This document shows, piece by piece, positions 8,676 through 17,170 of a stretch of 63,758 bases of DNA (positions within the stretch are counted from its first letter, which is position 1; each line of letters begins with the position of its first letter). The position numbers and the translations under genes were made by a program. Below the pieces are notes generated by a model that did no database searches, had not been told where the DNA came from, and worked only from the letters and a program-made list of their open reading frames with translations. The DNA is from Ammoniphilus sp. CFH 90114 (lineage in GTDB: Bacteria; Bacillota; Bacilli; Aneurinibacillales; RAOX-1). The DNA lies in NCBI RefSeq assembly GCF_004123195.1, contig NZ_SDLI01000001.1, positions 234,374-298,131 of the forward strand, read 5' to 3'.

Positions 8676-8927
8676 ATGGACAAGATTAAAGTAATAAATC
8701 CAACATTAGAGGGGACATACACAAACTCTGATGGACACAAGGTACAAGTGTTTGATTTTGAATGTGAGAGAACTGAAAGACTGTATTCCCTTGAGTTCAA
8801 TTTAGATACACACAACATAGATGTTTACAGTTGGGATAGAGAGAAAGATGAACGTCAAGATATTATAATAACAACAGAAGAGAAAGAAAGGTTAAAAACC
8901 GAGGTTTACGAAGTATTTGAGTTTTAG
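8676..8927 (+). CDS. Hypothetical 83-residue protein
   Basis: Small acidic protein with a beta-rich pattern (KVQVFDFECERTERLYSLEFN) and a charged helical C-terminus. SD ATGGAGGAA upstream, terminator immediately downstream. No family recognised. Confidence 0.65.
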   Translation: MDKIKVINPTLEGTYTNSDGHKVQVFDFECERTERLYSLEFNLDTHNIDVYSWDREKDERQDIIITTEEKERLKTEVYEVFEF

Positions 8928-8936
8928 GGTCAGAAC

Positions 8937-8999
8937 AACACAACCACATCATATGGTTTTCCCTAAAGGGTTCTCCATGTTATGTGGTTGTGTTTTTTT
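8937..8999 (+). terminator. Strong intrinsic terminator
   Basis: AACACAACCACAT and ATGTGGTTGTGTT form a 13-bp perfect stem with a long inner loop, then TTTTTT. Ends the transcript of 8676-8927. Confidence 0.85.
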
Positions 9000-9008
9000 C
9001 CCATTTCT

Positions 9009-9146
9009 CCACAACCAGAATACTTGTTCTGGTTGTGGTTCTATAAACATAAATTCTCTACTAAATGTAGTTCCGTAGTTCCAAGGAACAAATCCAATAC
9101 TATAGTTCCATGGTTCCGCAAAATCATGGTAAAAAGGGGGATATAA
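9009..9146. promoter_or_regulatory. Repeat-rich control region upstream of the RHH-like gene
   Basis: Contains a perfect 12-bp inverted repeat (CCACAACCAGAA / TTCTGGTTGTGG at 9009-9038) with no T run, then three TAGTTCC-type boxes (near 9067, 9075, 9101) with GGAAC and GGTTCC variants. Clustered short direct and inverted boxes ahead of a DNA-binding protein gene suggest an autoregulatory operator or a partition site. Inference. Confidence 0.45.
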
Positions 9147-9431
9147 ATGGCAATACGAGTAGAGGGGAGAGGAATGAAGATTACGAAGGAGACCAAGAAA
9201 ACTAAAAAAGTGCGTGTTGGCGGTCCATACTTAGACTCCGAAACTTACAGCAAAATAAAAAGGCTCTCCCGCTGTCTGGACACTGGAATACCAACTATTC
9301 TAGAGGAGATGGCCGTTTTACTTCTAAACAACCCATCTTGGCTTACTTATATTCAGGATAAGTATGGGATTGGCTCAGATGACATCTTCAGGATTGTTCC
9401 GATACTTGAAGAGGGGAAATTAAAGTATTAG
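9147..9431 (+). CDS. Ribbon-helix-helix-like DNA-binding protein (partition/copy-control candidate)
   Basis: 94 residues. A basic N-terminal tail (KITKETKKTKKVRVGG) leads to PYLDSETYSKIKRLSRCLDTGIPTILEEM, which fits a beta strand plus two helices of the CopG/Arc class with a helix-capping turn. SD AAAGGGGG precedes ATG 9147. The repeat-rich DNA just upstream is the natural binding site. Such proteins serve as plasmid partition or copy-number regulators. There is no ParA-like partner nearby, so a repressor role is equally likely. Fold assignment is by pattern only. Confidence 0.55.
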   Translation: MAIRVEGRGMKITKETKKTKKVRVGGPYLDSETYSKIKRLSRCLDTGIPTILEEMAVLLLNNPSWLTYIQDKYGIGSDDIFRIVPILEEGKLKY

Positions 9432-9510
9432 TACAGATAATGGAAAACATGATTATTTATCTCTCTAATTCCTTTATAATAATTATATAAATTGATGGGG
9501 GTTCACTAAT

Positions 9511-9711
9511 ATGATCTGTGAATGTGGTGGAATACTGTTTGTGATTCGGGTGGAAGAACCACCTAATACCTTAAGTAAACAAGAAAAACTGGTTTATAAC
9601 CGCTTATGTGATGTTCAATGTCAAAAGTGCGATAAGGTATATTTCTCGCAGCCTTATGATTTTGGACAAAGATTAAATATAGTTAAAGATTTGTCCAAAA
9701 AGGAGAATTAA
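9511..9711 (+). CDS. Small zinc-ribbon protein
   Basis: 66 residues with MICECGG at the start and CQKC in the second half, a CxC...CxxC zinc-ribbon layout. SD GATGGGGG upstream. No enzyme domain. It is the third small cysteine-knuckle protein of element A; role unknown. Confidence 0.6.
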   Translation: MICECGGILFVIRVEEPPNTLSKQEKLVYNRLCDVQCQKCDKVYFSQPYDFGQRLNIVKDLSKKEN

Positions 9712-9789
9712 ATTATACAGAGGTTAATTAGATCTACTCCAATAATTACAGTATCTTAAATTGATGTCTACATTGATGTTTTGAGGTAG

Positions 9790-9834
9790 CTCCTATTAAG
9801 TTTTAAAATAGTAATATAGACTACTTAATAGGAG
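9790..9834 (+). promoter_or_regulatory. Inverted repeat sequestering the SD of 9842-10243
   Basis: CTCCTATTAAGT (9790-9801) and ACTTAATAGGAG (9823-9834) are perfect 12-bp complements; the right arm ends in AGGAG, the ribosome site of the next gene. A similar arrangement with a different stem sequence precedes 19460-19906. It could be a translational switch or a DNA operator. Confidence 0.55.
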
Positions 9835-9841
9835 TGATTTA

Positions 9842-10243
9842 GTGGTGAATACCGATAATAAAAGAAATTATATTAGGACTCTAACCTTACTGTTTGCTGT
9901 CCACCGATTAATTGAATTGCTTTTCTGGGGCACAGAAAATTTTGCAACTTCATTTCTGCGTAGATTTATAATAGAGTCTGCCTGTATTACTGGGGTACTA
10001 AAAGATCATATGGAACACCTCAACTTAGATGAATGCATACAACTTATATTAAACTTTGGTGATTTAGAGAAGTATCTAAAGAAAAAGGAAATAGAAGAGA
10101 TAATTAGTTATTTAGAGAACTTAAAAAAGTCTGATTTAAGTATTGAAGAAAAGATTGATTTAGCTAATATATTAGATAACCTTCTTACTACGCTTTATGA
10201 AATTGAAATTAATAAATTAAGAATGGAAAATAAACAAGTATAA
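9842..10243 (+). CDS. Helical hypothetical protein, possible paralogue of 19460-19906
   Basis: 133 residues, nearly all helix. Starts with GTG 9842 (a second GTG follows at 9845) 7 bases after AGGAG. The C-terminal stretch LSIEEKIDLANILDNL...LYEIE resembles LTTDEKLYLSRILDYT...LLELD of the 151-residue-class protein at 19460, and both genes have an SD-sequestering inverted repeat, so they are probably distant paralogues. No known family. Expressed under its own control and ended by a terminator. Confidence 0.6.
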   Translation: MVNTDNKRNYIRTLTLLFAVHRLIELLFWGTENFATSFLRRFIIESACITGVLKDHMEHLNLDECIQLILNFGDLEKYLKKKEIEEIISYLENLKKSDLSIEEKIDLANILDNLLTTLYEIEINKLRMENKQV

Positions 10244-10272
10244 ATCCTCTTATTTTTAAGGGGATTTTTTTT
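10242..10272 (+). terminator. Terminator after 9842-10243
   Basis: AAATCCTCTTA pairs with TAAGGGGATTT (one G-U) around TTTT, followed by a T run. Confidence 0.75.
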
Positions 10273-10343
10273 GAAGGAAACAGACACGTAAATACGGAAT
10301 TAATTGGTAGATAATAATCGCTGAGTTGTAAGGAGAGTAATTT

Positions 10344-10877
10344 ATGAGATCTGTACGTAAATTGAGGAGTAAAACTAAGATATATGACTGGAAAGCCGAG
10401 CAGAAGAAACTAAAAAAAGAAAAGTTTAAAGAAGAGTGCTTATTAGCTAAAGAAAGATTTCAAATCATTCTACAAAACAATGTTTGCCCATGGGATGAAG
10501 TTACAACTAAGACACTAGAAGAATACTTTCAAGGACAACGAAATTACAGCTTAAGTGAAATTGGAAAAACTTATGGTCAAATTAAACGCATTATTGTAAA
10601 GGAAATAAAAAGACTGGCTAACGATACTTATAAGAAGCATTGGGACTATAAACAATCAGGTTATGAGCCAATTGAAGTTTCGGGTATAGGTGTCCTGAAA
10701 TTAACAGCAAGGTCAGAAAATGCGTTGCTAAGGTATGGCGTTAAGACGATTGGAGATCTCGTTAAAATTGATCGTGACAGACTACTAAGATACAGAAATC
10801 TTGGGGCTAAAAGTGCGGATGAAATAGAAGAAAAACTATTGGGATTTAACCTTAAGCTAAGTAGTAATAAAGAGTGA
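10344..10877 (+). CDS. Protein with C-terminal RNA polymerase alpha-CTD-like domain
   Basis: 177 residues. The last 60 residues (LTARSENALLRYGVKTIGDLVKIDRDRLLRYRNLGAKSADEIEEKL, in pieces) match the RpoA C-terminal domain pattern: two helix-hairpin-helix units with RNLGxKSxxEI. In RpoA this domain contacts UP-element DNA and activators. The N-terminal 100 residues are basic and helical, with no assembly domain for the polymerase core. SD AAGGAGAG. It may bind DNA or compete with host alpha-CTD to redirect transcription; similar stand-alone alpha-CTD proteins occur on other mobile elements. Domain call is firm, biological role inferred. Confidence 0.8.
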   Translation: MRSVRKLRSKTKIYDWKAEQKKLKKEKFKEECLLAKERFQIILQNNVCPWDEVTTKTLEEYFQGQRNYSLSEIGKTYGQIKRIIVKEIKRLANDTYKKHWDYKQSGYEPIEVSGIGVLKLTARSENALLRYGVKTIGDLVKIDRDRLLRYRNLGAKSADEIEEKLLGFNLKLSSNKE

Positions 10878-10971
10878 AAAATGACAAACCAATTAATGGA
10901 AAATGGAACAAATCAAAGTGTTTATTCGTTAGTGACTATTAATTGACTTAATTGCGAGGGGAATTTATCAG

Positions 10972-11997
10972 ATGAAAATGAGGAATGAACTGCTGTACAA
11001 ATGCTTTAAACAGGGATCACGAAGTATTTGGAATCAATTTGGTGATTTTACTGAAAAAGGATTTTCTGTTGGAGAAGAGACTATAACTGAAACTACATTG
11101 TTAGATTTAGTTAAAAAAATGCCCAATCTAATGCTGTCTAGAAAATTTGAAGCTGCAATAAAGCCTTTTAATAAAGCAGAAGAGAGAGATAATGGGGCGG
11201 ATTGGGAATGGTATATTATTGATGGAGAAGAGTGGATTAAATTTTTGGTTCAAGCTAAAAAATTAAAAACTGAACTGCAGAAAAAAAAGATCAAAATGTA
11301 TTATGAACTAAAAAGAGAATATAAGGATGGAACTACACAATGTCAGAATTTAATCTACCATGCTTGGACTAATGGCTTTATTCCTATATACTGCTTTTAT
11401 AATTTTTTTGATGTTAGTGAAAATGAAAAATTTCTCCCAGAAAGTGGGGATGTTGCATTTCCTGCAGATTATGAGTTACTTGGATGGACTTACTGTTATG
11501 CTGATATGGTTTACAAATATGAAAAGAATAAAACTTTTGAAGAAATGCAATCCTTTACAACAACCGTAGCATCTATTTTTTGTTCAGATAAGTCAATTTA
11601 TGAGATCTTAGAAGACTATAATGATGATGATGATGATGATGATGGTGGCGGAATCTCTGTTAAAGTTCCAACCGATAACTATGGTGGTGGAAGTTTCTTA
11701 CATAAGCCAGAGATAAAACCACAAAAGTTGGGTACCTTACCTGACTATGTAAAGCAGATGCTTTCTGATACAAAAGTAAATGTAGGGGATTATGGGCAAA
11801 TTCAAGATCCGAATGCTAGTCCCCAGTCGTCGCAGTTAGTAGCAGTAACTATTCGGGTACCAGTAAATAATGAAAATGAAGAACATGAAAATCAAATTCA
11901 GTCAAGTTCTAAAAGTAGTAGTTCTTTTACTTCGAATAATAAGAAAGAAAAAAGGTTAGTAAATTCAAATCAAGAACAAAGAGGAGCTTTTGTTTAG
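10972..11997 (+). CDS. DUF6615 family protein (putative nuclease)
   Basis: 341 residues. Residues 15-160 carry the DUF6615 signature: SRSIWNQF, GEETITE, FNKAEERDNGADWEWYII, VQAKKLK and a histidine-containing block IYHAWTNGFIPIYCFYNFF. The conserved E...D-W-E-W...Q-x-K arrangement recalls PD-(D/E)XK nucleases. The family is common next to restriction and other defence genes. A seven-Asp run (codon repeat at 11622-11642) joins it to a low-complexity Ser/Asn-rich tail of about 120 residues that is probably disordered. Nuclease activity is inferred, not shown. Confidence 0.7.
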   Translation: MKMRNELLYKCFKQGSRSIWNQFGDFTEKGFSVGEETITETTLLDLVKKMPNLMLSRKFEAAIKPFNKAEERDNGADWEWYIIDGEEWIKFLVQAKKLKTELQKKKIKMYYELKREYKDGTTQCQNLIYHAWTNGFIPIYCFYNFFDVSENEKFLPESGDVAFPADYELLGWTYCYADMVYKYEKNKTFEEMQSFTTTVASIFCSDKSIYEILEDYNDDDDDDDGGGISVKVPTDNYGGGSFLHKPEIKPQKLGTLPDYVKQMLSDTKVNVGDYGQIQDPNASPQSSQLVAVTIRVPVNNENEEHENQIQSSSKSSSSFTSNNKKEKRLVNSNQEQRGAFV

Positions 11998-12042
11998 CTT
12001 CAAACTATTTCGATGACTAGTAATGATAATATGGAATACAGA

Positions 12043-12077
12043 AAGATACCGTCCGAATCAGTAGAGGTATCTTTTTG
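12043..12077 (+). terminator. Terminator between convergent genes
   Basis: AAGATACC and GGTATCTTTTT form a stem with a T tail; ends transcription from 10972-11997 before the leftward HEPN gene. Confidence 0.7.
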
Positions 12078-12190
12078 TATAGGAAGAAGCATAGTTAAGC
12101 CCAACCTTCGTTTTATAATTGAGATTCCTTGAACTATCTGTATAAATCACATAACACGTACAAACCTCTTCTTCATTCCTTTTGATTGGT

Positions 12191-13000
12191 TTACATTTCA
12201 TCAAACTTATCTATCAGATAATCTATTAATAAAATACATCTTAGTGAGTTTAATTCAGTTCCATAGTTGGTATCTGCACCATGAAGAATAGCATGTCTAC
12301 TTAAAGGTGAATCAAGAACTTGACCATGATGAAAACTACTTAGAACAAAATTAAAGAAAAATAATTGAATGGTATCATCAAAGCTAAAGCTACTTTTTTT
12401 ACTAAGTAATGATTGAGCATAATCCTTTAGTTTATCCTGTTTTAGCCAACCTGTATGTTTAAATTGTTCAACAATAATTCCTTCAATTTGCGGAAGTAGG
12501 GTTGGGATAGATGTATAATATTTCTCAGTATTATGTGCTTCTATTGCTTCCATTAGAATTGGTATTCTTGAACTTAACCATTCAATATTGGACCAACGAA
12601 CTAAAATCCCCTCTACTTTGGATTTATTAAACTCAGTGACGAGATAATCCTCAACTAGACCTCTTGTTTTTTCTAACCCATGTTCTTCATAAAAACGAAC
12701 TATATATCTCGCTTGTGGAATTTCAATTTCGTCATGCGGTGGATATCCAATCTCAACCATAATTAATTTAAATTTTTTGATGTCTGATTCAGTTTCTTCT
12801 ATGGCGTCAGCGATATCTTTTAAGTTTAGTGCGTGCATTTGCACATTCATAGCTTCTGCGAACTTTATCATGGGTTGAGTGGCTTGTCTTAGTTGTTCCT
12901 GAATTACTGCCATGTTTTCCGTAGCTTCTTTAAATACTTCATTAAAACGACTTAAATCAGGTAATTGTAAGTGCACCTCTATTCCCCCATTGCATCCCAT
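12191..13000 (-). CDS. HEPN-domain-like protein (putative ribonuclease)
   Basis: 269 residues. The C-terminal part contains LSRHAILHG near residue 235, an R-x4-H motif of the HEPN class in the form found in many phage-defence RNases, followed by a helix ending LRCILLIDYLID. The N-terminal region has a long amphipathic helix (residues 15-60) and a helical middle domain. Preceded in the same orientation by the small gene 13061-13276. HEPN proteins of this type usually cleave RNA when a partner senses infection. The motif is seen; toxicity or defence function is inferred. Confidence 0.6.
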   Translation of the reverse strand: MGCNGGIEVHLQLPDLSRFNEVFKEATENMAVIQEQLRQATQPMIKFAEAMNVQMHALNLKDIADAIEETESDIKKFKLIMVEIGYPPHDEIEIPQARYIVRFYEEHGLEKTRGLVEDYLVTEFNKSKVEGILVRWSNIEWLSSRIPILMEAIEAHNTEKYYTSIPTLLPQIEGIIVEQFKHTGWLKQDKLKDYAQSLLSKKSSFSFDDTIQLFFFNFVLSSFHHGQVLDSPLSRHAILHGADTNYGTELNSLRCILLIDYLIDKFDEM

Positions 13001-13060
13001 TATAATATTTTTAAATTTAGTGAATCCATGTTTATCAAGAAGGATTCTACAGCTAACCTT

Positions 13061-13276
13061 TTACTCCTCCGTAAAGATACTATTGTAAATCGTATGATAG
13101 GATGTGTATCCTACATAAAACTCAACCGATTCCTCAAGAGCACCTAGATCATACAAATTCTTATATCCGCTAGTAGTTGTATTTGTAGATAGATTTCTTA
13201 AGCAATGTTTTATAGCCCCGTAATGCCCATGATATTTATTTGCTAATCGGACAAAACAACTGGCAATGAACCCCAT
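13061..13276 (-). CDS. Hypothetical protein, possibly frameshifted at its 5' end
   Basis: 71 residues from the first in-frame ATG, but that ATG has no ribosome site. A good SD (AAGGAG) plus ATG lies upstream at 13345-13347 in another frame and gives only about ten codons, while the main frame stays open back to about 13360. A one- or two-base indel between 13276 and 13347 would join them into a protein of roughly 95 residues. No family recognised. It may be a remnant partner of the HEPN gene. Confidence 0.4.
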   Translation of the reverse strand: MGFIASCFVRLANKYHGHYGAIKHCLRNLSTNTTTSGYKNLYDLGALEESVEFYVGYTSYHTIYNSIFTEE

Positions 13277-13347
13277 CAGAATACTTGAACCATCTTTTCT
13301 CTTTAGCCATATCTTTATAAAATTGAATAATAAGTTCTTGGTTTCAT

Positions 13348-13712
13348 AAAGTGTCTCCTTACAAGATAATTAATTACCTTGATTTTACAATATTTATTTA
13401 CATAAATCTTTAAAGAACTTAGTTATTTTAATTTTTGGTTTGAACCAATGGAATCCTAAGAGTAATACTAAAAGGAAAGAGAGGCGTGAGATCAAAGTTG
13501 AAAGAAGCGGTAGAATTGTTCTCTAATATGTAACTAGTAGCTTTGTCAAAAGCTTGAATTGGGTCACACTTAGTAATTATTAATTCATTTTACTAAGTTG
13601 TCACATCCCATTGATAGAATAGGGGAAACAGAAGAAGCTAAGATTGGTCTTATTTTGTTAAAATATGCCTTTGTTTTAAAAGTTTATTTCATAGTAAATA
13701 CCCATATATTGG
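13348..13712. other. Gene-free spacer
   Basis: AT-rich stretch between the leftward 13061 gene and the promoter at 13713. It holds no open frame with a ribosome site and no strong repeat; only diffuse promoter-like sequences were seen. Confidence 0.5.
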
Positions 13713-13741
13713 TTGTATAAGTGAAGGCTAGTAGATATAAT
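13713..13741 (+). promoter_or_regulatory. Sigma-A-like promoter for 13777-14406
   Basis: TTGTAT (-35) and TATAAT (-10) separated by 17 bases, 35 bases before the gene start. Confidence 0.6.
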
Positions 13742-13776
13742 TTATTTAACAAATTTAATAGGATGGGGTGTTCATT

Positions 13777-14406
13777 GTGGCAAAGGGTTCGATAAATAAA
13801 GAGGAATTATTACTTCAAAGTTTTGATATATTAAAAAATAATTTAGAGGGTAATAGTGATAAAATACAAGAAATTATTGCAAAAATAGCAAAAAGTAATA
13901 CATCATTATCAATTGATATGTGGCGATATGTTCTCGTAAATGGAGAAGCTATTATAAAAAGAAATGGATATAGTTTTACTGCTGGGATGTTGTATAGCTT
14001 AAAACGTACGATTGGTAATGAAGAAGTAATAACAGTTTTAAATGAAAATGAAGAAATACTAGAATGTGTTTTCGGCAAATCTAATAGTATTAGTTCGAGT
14101 TACATTTGGGATGCCTTAAAGTTTGGATATATTGAACTTGCGGAAAAAATGTATTCCTTAGTTAAAAAAAATCGCTATAAAGATGATTCTCTAGCAGAAA
14201 TTGTTGAGGAAATATGTGATTCTTTTGCTTCAGAATTTGATTACATTCATGATGTAGATGATGACGACAATGACAATTACGATGATTCTATTGAGGATAG
14301 AGAACGTGCAAATCAAGTTGCAAGTGTGCTATTAAAATGGGTAGGTAATATAAGAGATAAAGAAGCAAAAGCTCGGATCACAGTTTCATTGATTGACTAT
14401 GTTTAA
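13777..14406 (+). CDS. Hypothetical protein upstream of the sacsin-like ATPase
   Basis: 209 residues from GTG 13777 (SD AGGATGGGG; the GTG at 13768 overlaps the SD). Helical, with an acidic Asp-rich insertion (near residues 162-175) and HEAT-like amphipathic helices. No recognised family. It is 72 bases ahead of the sacsin-like gene with a terminator in between, so the two may be separately expressed parts of one defence module. Confidence 0.6.
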   Translation: MAKGSINKEELLLQSFDILKNNLEGNSDKIQEIIAKIAKSNTSLSIDMWRYVLVNGEAIIKRNGYSFTAGMLYSLKRTIGNEEVITVLNENEEILECVFGKSNSISSSYIWDALKFGYIELAEKMYSLVKKNRYKDDSLAEIVEEICDSFASEFDYIHDVDDDDNDNYDDSIEDRERANQVASVLLKWVGNIRDKEAKARITVSLIDYV

Positions 14407-14426
14407 TTATATAACTTAATTAAGCA

Positions 14427-14456
14427 ACCTCATGTTTTTTTGCATGAGGTTTTTTT
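14427..14456 (+). terminator. Terminator between 13777-14406 and 14478-16541
   Basis: ACCTCATG / CATGAGGT stem with TTTTTTT following. Readthrough would feed the sacsin-like gene, so it may set the ratio of the two products. Confidence 0.75.
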
Positions 14457-14477
14457 AAGAGAGGTGGGAGAAATTCT

Positions 14478-16541
14478 ATGGAGCAAGTTATTAAAAAAAT
14501 TAGCAATCGTTTTTTAGAAGAAGCTAAGTCGTCACCTCAATTATTAGCGGATATGGCAGCAATGGAAAAATACATGGCTGAAAGTTACGGGGAACGTATT
14601 TTTATAGAGTTATTACAAAATGCAGATGATGCAAAATCAAATCGTATTACTTTCTATAGTAAAAATGGTCATATATTCTTTGCAAATGATGGAAAACCAT
14701 TTAATGAACAAGATATTGAAAGCATTTGTCGTTCAGGGGCAAGCTCTAAAAAGCGAGGAGAATCAATTGGGTATCGAGGTATTGGGTTTAAAAGCACTAC
14801 ATTTCTAACTAACACTATTATAATTCACTCCAATAATGTTGGATTCACCTTCTCAAAGGAATTGTGTGCTAAGAAATTACAGATTTCGGATAGCAATAAA
14901 GTACCAACTGTTCGTATTCCTTTACATGTAGAAGATATTGAATACGAAATAGCTGAGGAAGTACAAAAACTCTATAAGGAAGGTTATAGAACCATTTTTA
15001 TTTTTATGGATGCTCGATTAAGTGTATTGGAGGAGGAATTAGCTGCCGTAAATGATGGGTACTTCTTATTTCTTAACAATATTCAAATAATCCAAATTAA
15101 CATTTCGACGATTTATAGAAATTTCAAGGTATTAAGAGACCATCAACGAGTTTGCATTCAAGAAGATGGATATGAAAAGAAAGAATGGTACATTGTTGCT
15201 GATAGACAAAACAAATCTGTGCAGCTTGGTTTTAAGATAGGTGAACAAGGTCAGGTTATTGCTTGTGATAGGGAAGAAGGGGTATTTCATTGTTATTTGC
15301 CAACCTCGGAATTTACTGGTTTTCCTTTTAAAATCAATTGTGACTTTTCAACAGACCCAAGTCGAAAACATTTAACTTGGGATGAAAAGACTAAAAGGGG
15401 TTTAAAAAATGCTGCAGAACAGTTATTTAATACCACAGTTGTAATCTTGCAAGAAGGTCACGAATCATTGCTACATATTTTTTCATTACTTGAAAAACGT
15501 CAATCTTTCTCGAAGTTTTCTAACTATATGTACGATAATTTTGTTCATCTAATAAAAAATGAAAAATGGATTCCCTTATACAACGGTGAAAAAATTAGTG
15601 CCATTGAATACAAACGAAAACCACGGTTTTTAGAACCATCTGAATTTAGATGGATGCGGGAGCATTCTTCACTGAAACACCTTACACCAATTGCAAGTCT
15701 ACAACAAAATAGTTCATTAGATAACTTCTTGGAGTCATTTGCGAATGGAATGTATGAAATTCCAGATTGGATAACCATCTTATCAGAGAGAGAGTTTGTA
15801 GTTAAATTAGATCAGACTTTATTGGGTAAACTCTATGGTCAATTAATGAAGTCGGTTCGTTCTAAAATGGTGCTTAATAAAGAGGTATTTCAACTGGAAA
15901 CATGCTATATAAAAAATGATCAAAGTGAACTGATGCTATGGGGAAGTAAAGGAATAGAATATGCAAAATCGTTCATTTCGGAGTTCCTAAATTCACTAAC
16001 AGATAATGATATAAAATGGATTAATAATACCTATAATACCAGCTTTACAAAGGAGCTATCCTTTGATAATAATCGTTTGAATACATCTAGTAACGCGGAT
16101 TCTAATATTTTTGCAAGTTCGTTAACCTCCATTTTTTCATCGAAAAAAAAGGCAATCTCAATCTCAAAATGGCGTGCAGCAGAATATCAATGTATAGAAT
16201 TTGAGCAAATGCAAGGAAATCAGGCTAAAGATGTTAGTAAACAGAACTTAGGCTATGACGTGCATAGTGAAACTAAAACAGGTGAGAAACGCTATATTGA
16301 GGTAAAATCTATTTCTAATCGAAATGCCGAAGTTTCGTTGACGAATAATGAATATACGGCAGCACATCAATATGGTGATGCCTACTACTTGTGTATTATC
16401 TATCAACAAGATGACCAACTATTATTAGAATATATACAGAATCCCTTAAAGCACTTAAAGTTAGAGAAGCGTGTTAAACAATGGGAATGGATTTGTGACG
16501 ATTATATCGGTGAAAAATTTGTATTAGATTTCAACAACTAG
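14478..16541 (+). CDS. Sacsin-type GHKL ATPase with C-terminal DUF3883 domain
   Basis: 687 residues. The N-terminal Hsp90/sacsin-like ATP-binding domain has ELLQNADDAK (N-box, near residue 43), FANDGKPF, and GYRGIGFKS (near 98). Residues 570-670 form a DUF3883 domain with GYDVH...YIEVKS, a PD-(D/E)XK-related E-x-K core. This ATPase plus DUF3883 architecture recurs in bacterial defence islands, where the ATPase is thought to sense or remodel and the C-terminal domain to act on DNA. SD GAGAGGTGGGAG. No methyltransferase partner is adjacent, so it is probably not a classical restriction enzyme. Domain calls confident, function inferred. Confidence 0.8.
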   Translation: MEQVIKKISNRFLEEAKSSPQLLADMAAMEKYMAESYGERIFIELLQNADDAKSNRITFYSKNGHIFFANDGKPFNEQDIESICRSGASSKKRGESIGYRGIGFKSTTFLTNTIIIHSNNVGFTFSKELCAKKLQISDSNKVPTVRIPLHVEDIEYEIAEEVQKLYKEGYRTIFIFMDARLSVLEEELAAVNDGYFLFLNNIQIIQINISTIYRNFKVLRDHQRVCIQEDGYEKKEWYIVADRQNKSVQLGFKIGEQGQVIACDREEGVFHCYLPTSEFTGFPFKINCDFSTDPSRKHLTWDEKTKRGLKNAAEQLFNTTVVILQEGHESLLHIFSLLEKRQSFSKFSNYMYDNFVHLIKNEKWIPLYNGEKISAIEYKRKPRFLEPSEFRWMREHSSLKHLTPIASLQQNSSLDNFLESFANGMYEIPDWITILSEREFVVKLDQTLLGKLYGQLMKSVRSKMVLNKEVFQLETCYIKNDQSELMLWGSKGIEYAKSFISEFLNSLTDNDIKWINNTYNTSFTKELSFDNNRLNTSSNADSNIFASSLTSIFSSKKKAISISKWRAAEYQCIEFEQMQGNQAKDVSKQNLGYDVHSETKTGEKRYIEVKSISNRNAEVSLTNNEYTAAHQYGDAYYLCIIYQQDDQLLLEYIQNPLKHLKLEKRVKQWEWICDDYIGEKFVLDFNN

Positions 16542-16598
16542 ATCTATAGTATATTTGAGTAGTCATTGAAGTATGGGGACTCTATTGTTAAATATGGC

Positions 16599-16648
16599 AT
16601 ATGGCAAAAGGGCTGTAATCAAATTATAGCCCTTTTGCCATATTTTAA
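16599..16648 (+). terminator. Terminator after the sacsin-like gene
   Basis: ATATGGCAAAAGGGCT pairs perfectly with AGCCCTTTTGCCATAT over 16 bp, then TTTT. Confidence 0.85.
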
Positions 16649-16795
16649 TATCATACTCAACTATTATTTCTATAGAAAAATATACTGCCAAAAACGCATT
16701 GTTTCTATTAGCTAATACCCATCTTGGATTATATAGCGTTTATGATTCAGTTCCATAACAACTTTGATTTTACGTGTGTATAGGGTTAACGAAAT

Positions 16796-17113
16796 ATGAA
16801 TTTCACTCGTCGATCATTGCCCAAAATTTATACGATGCTTGAATGGGGGGTTGTTAAAGCTGGAGATATTATTATGGCCAAAGATCGTGGAGATGAAGGA
16901 TCACTTTTGAAATACGGTAATCTCTTAGTTAATGGTAAAGAGCTGTCAATGCAAATGTAGCTTAAAGAGGTTTACGGGTGGTCAAGTGTTCAGACTTATA
17001 TGTTTGCAGTCCATAAAGAAAGTGGTAAGACGCTCTCTCAAATCCTTGAGGAGTATATGAATAAGTTAGCTGCTGAAGCTGTAGAAGAACGGGAAAATCA
17101 AGAAGTAGATTGA
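16796..17113 (+). pseudogene. RAMA-like small protein interrupted by a TAG codon
   Basis: An open frame of 106 codons with one in-frame TAG at 16958-16960 (codon 55). The upstream part reads SLPKIYTMLEWGVVKAGDII...GNLLVNGKELSMQM and the downstream part LKEVYGWSSVQTYMFAVH..., the layout of RAMA (restriction adenine methylase-associated) domains: entry helix, beta hairpin, then a G-W-S segment. A single TGG to TAG change would explain the break. Probably a decaying relic of a modification-dependent gene, unless the stop is suppressed. Confidence 0.55.
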
Positions 17114-17170
17114 CAGTGGCATTAAGCTAATGTCTAATATATGCGGATATTACTGAAGGGTGTGAGGGTT

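Noticed and set aside
11622-11642. Phase-variable repeat in the DUF6615 gene
   Set aside because: The unit is three bases, so length change keeps the frame and would only alter the Asp run.
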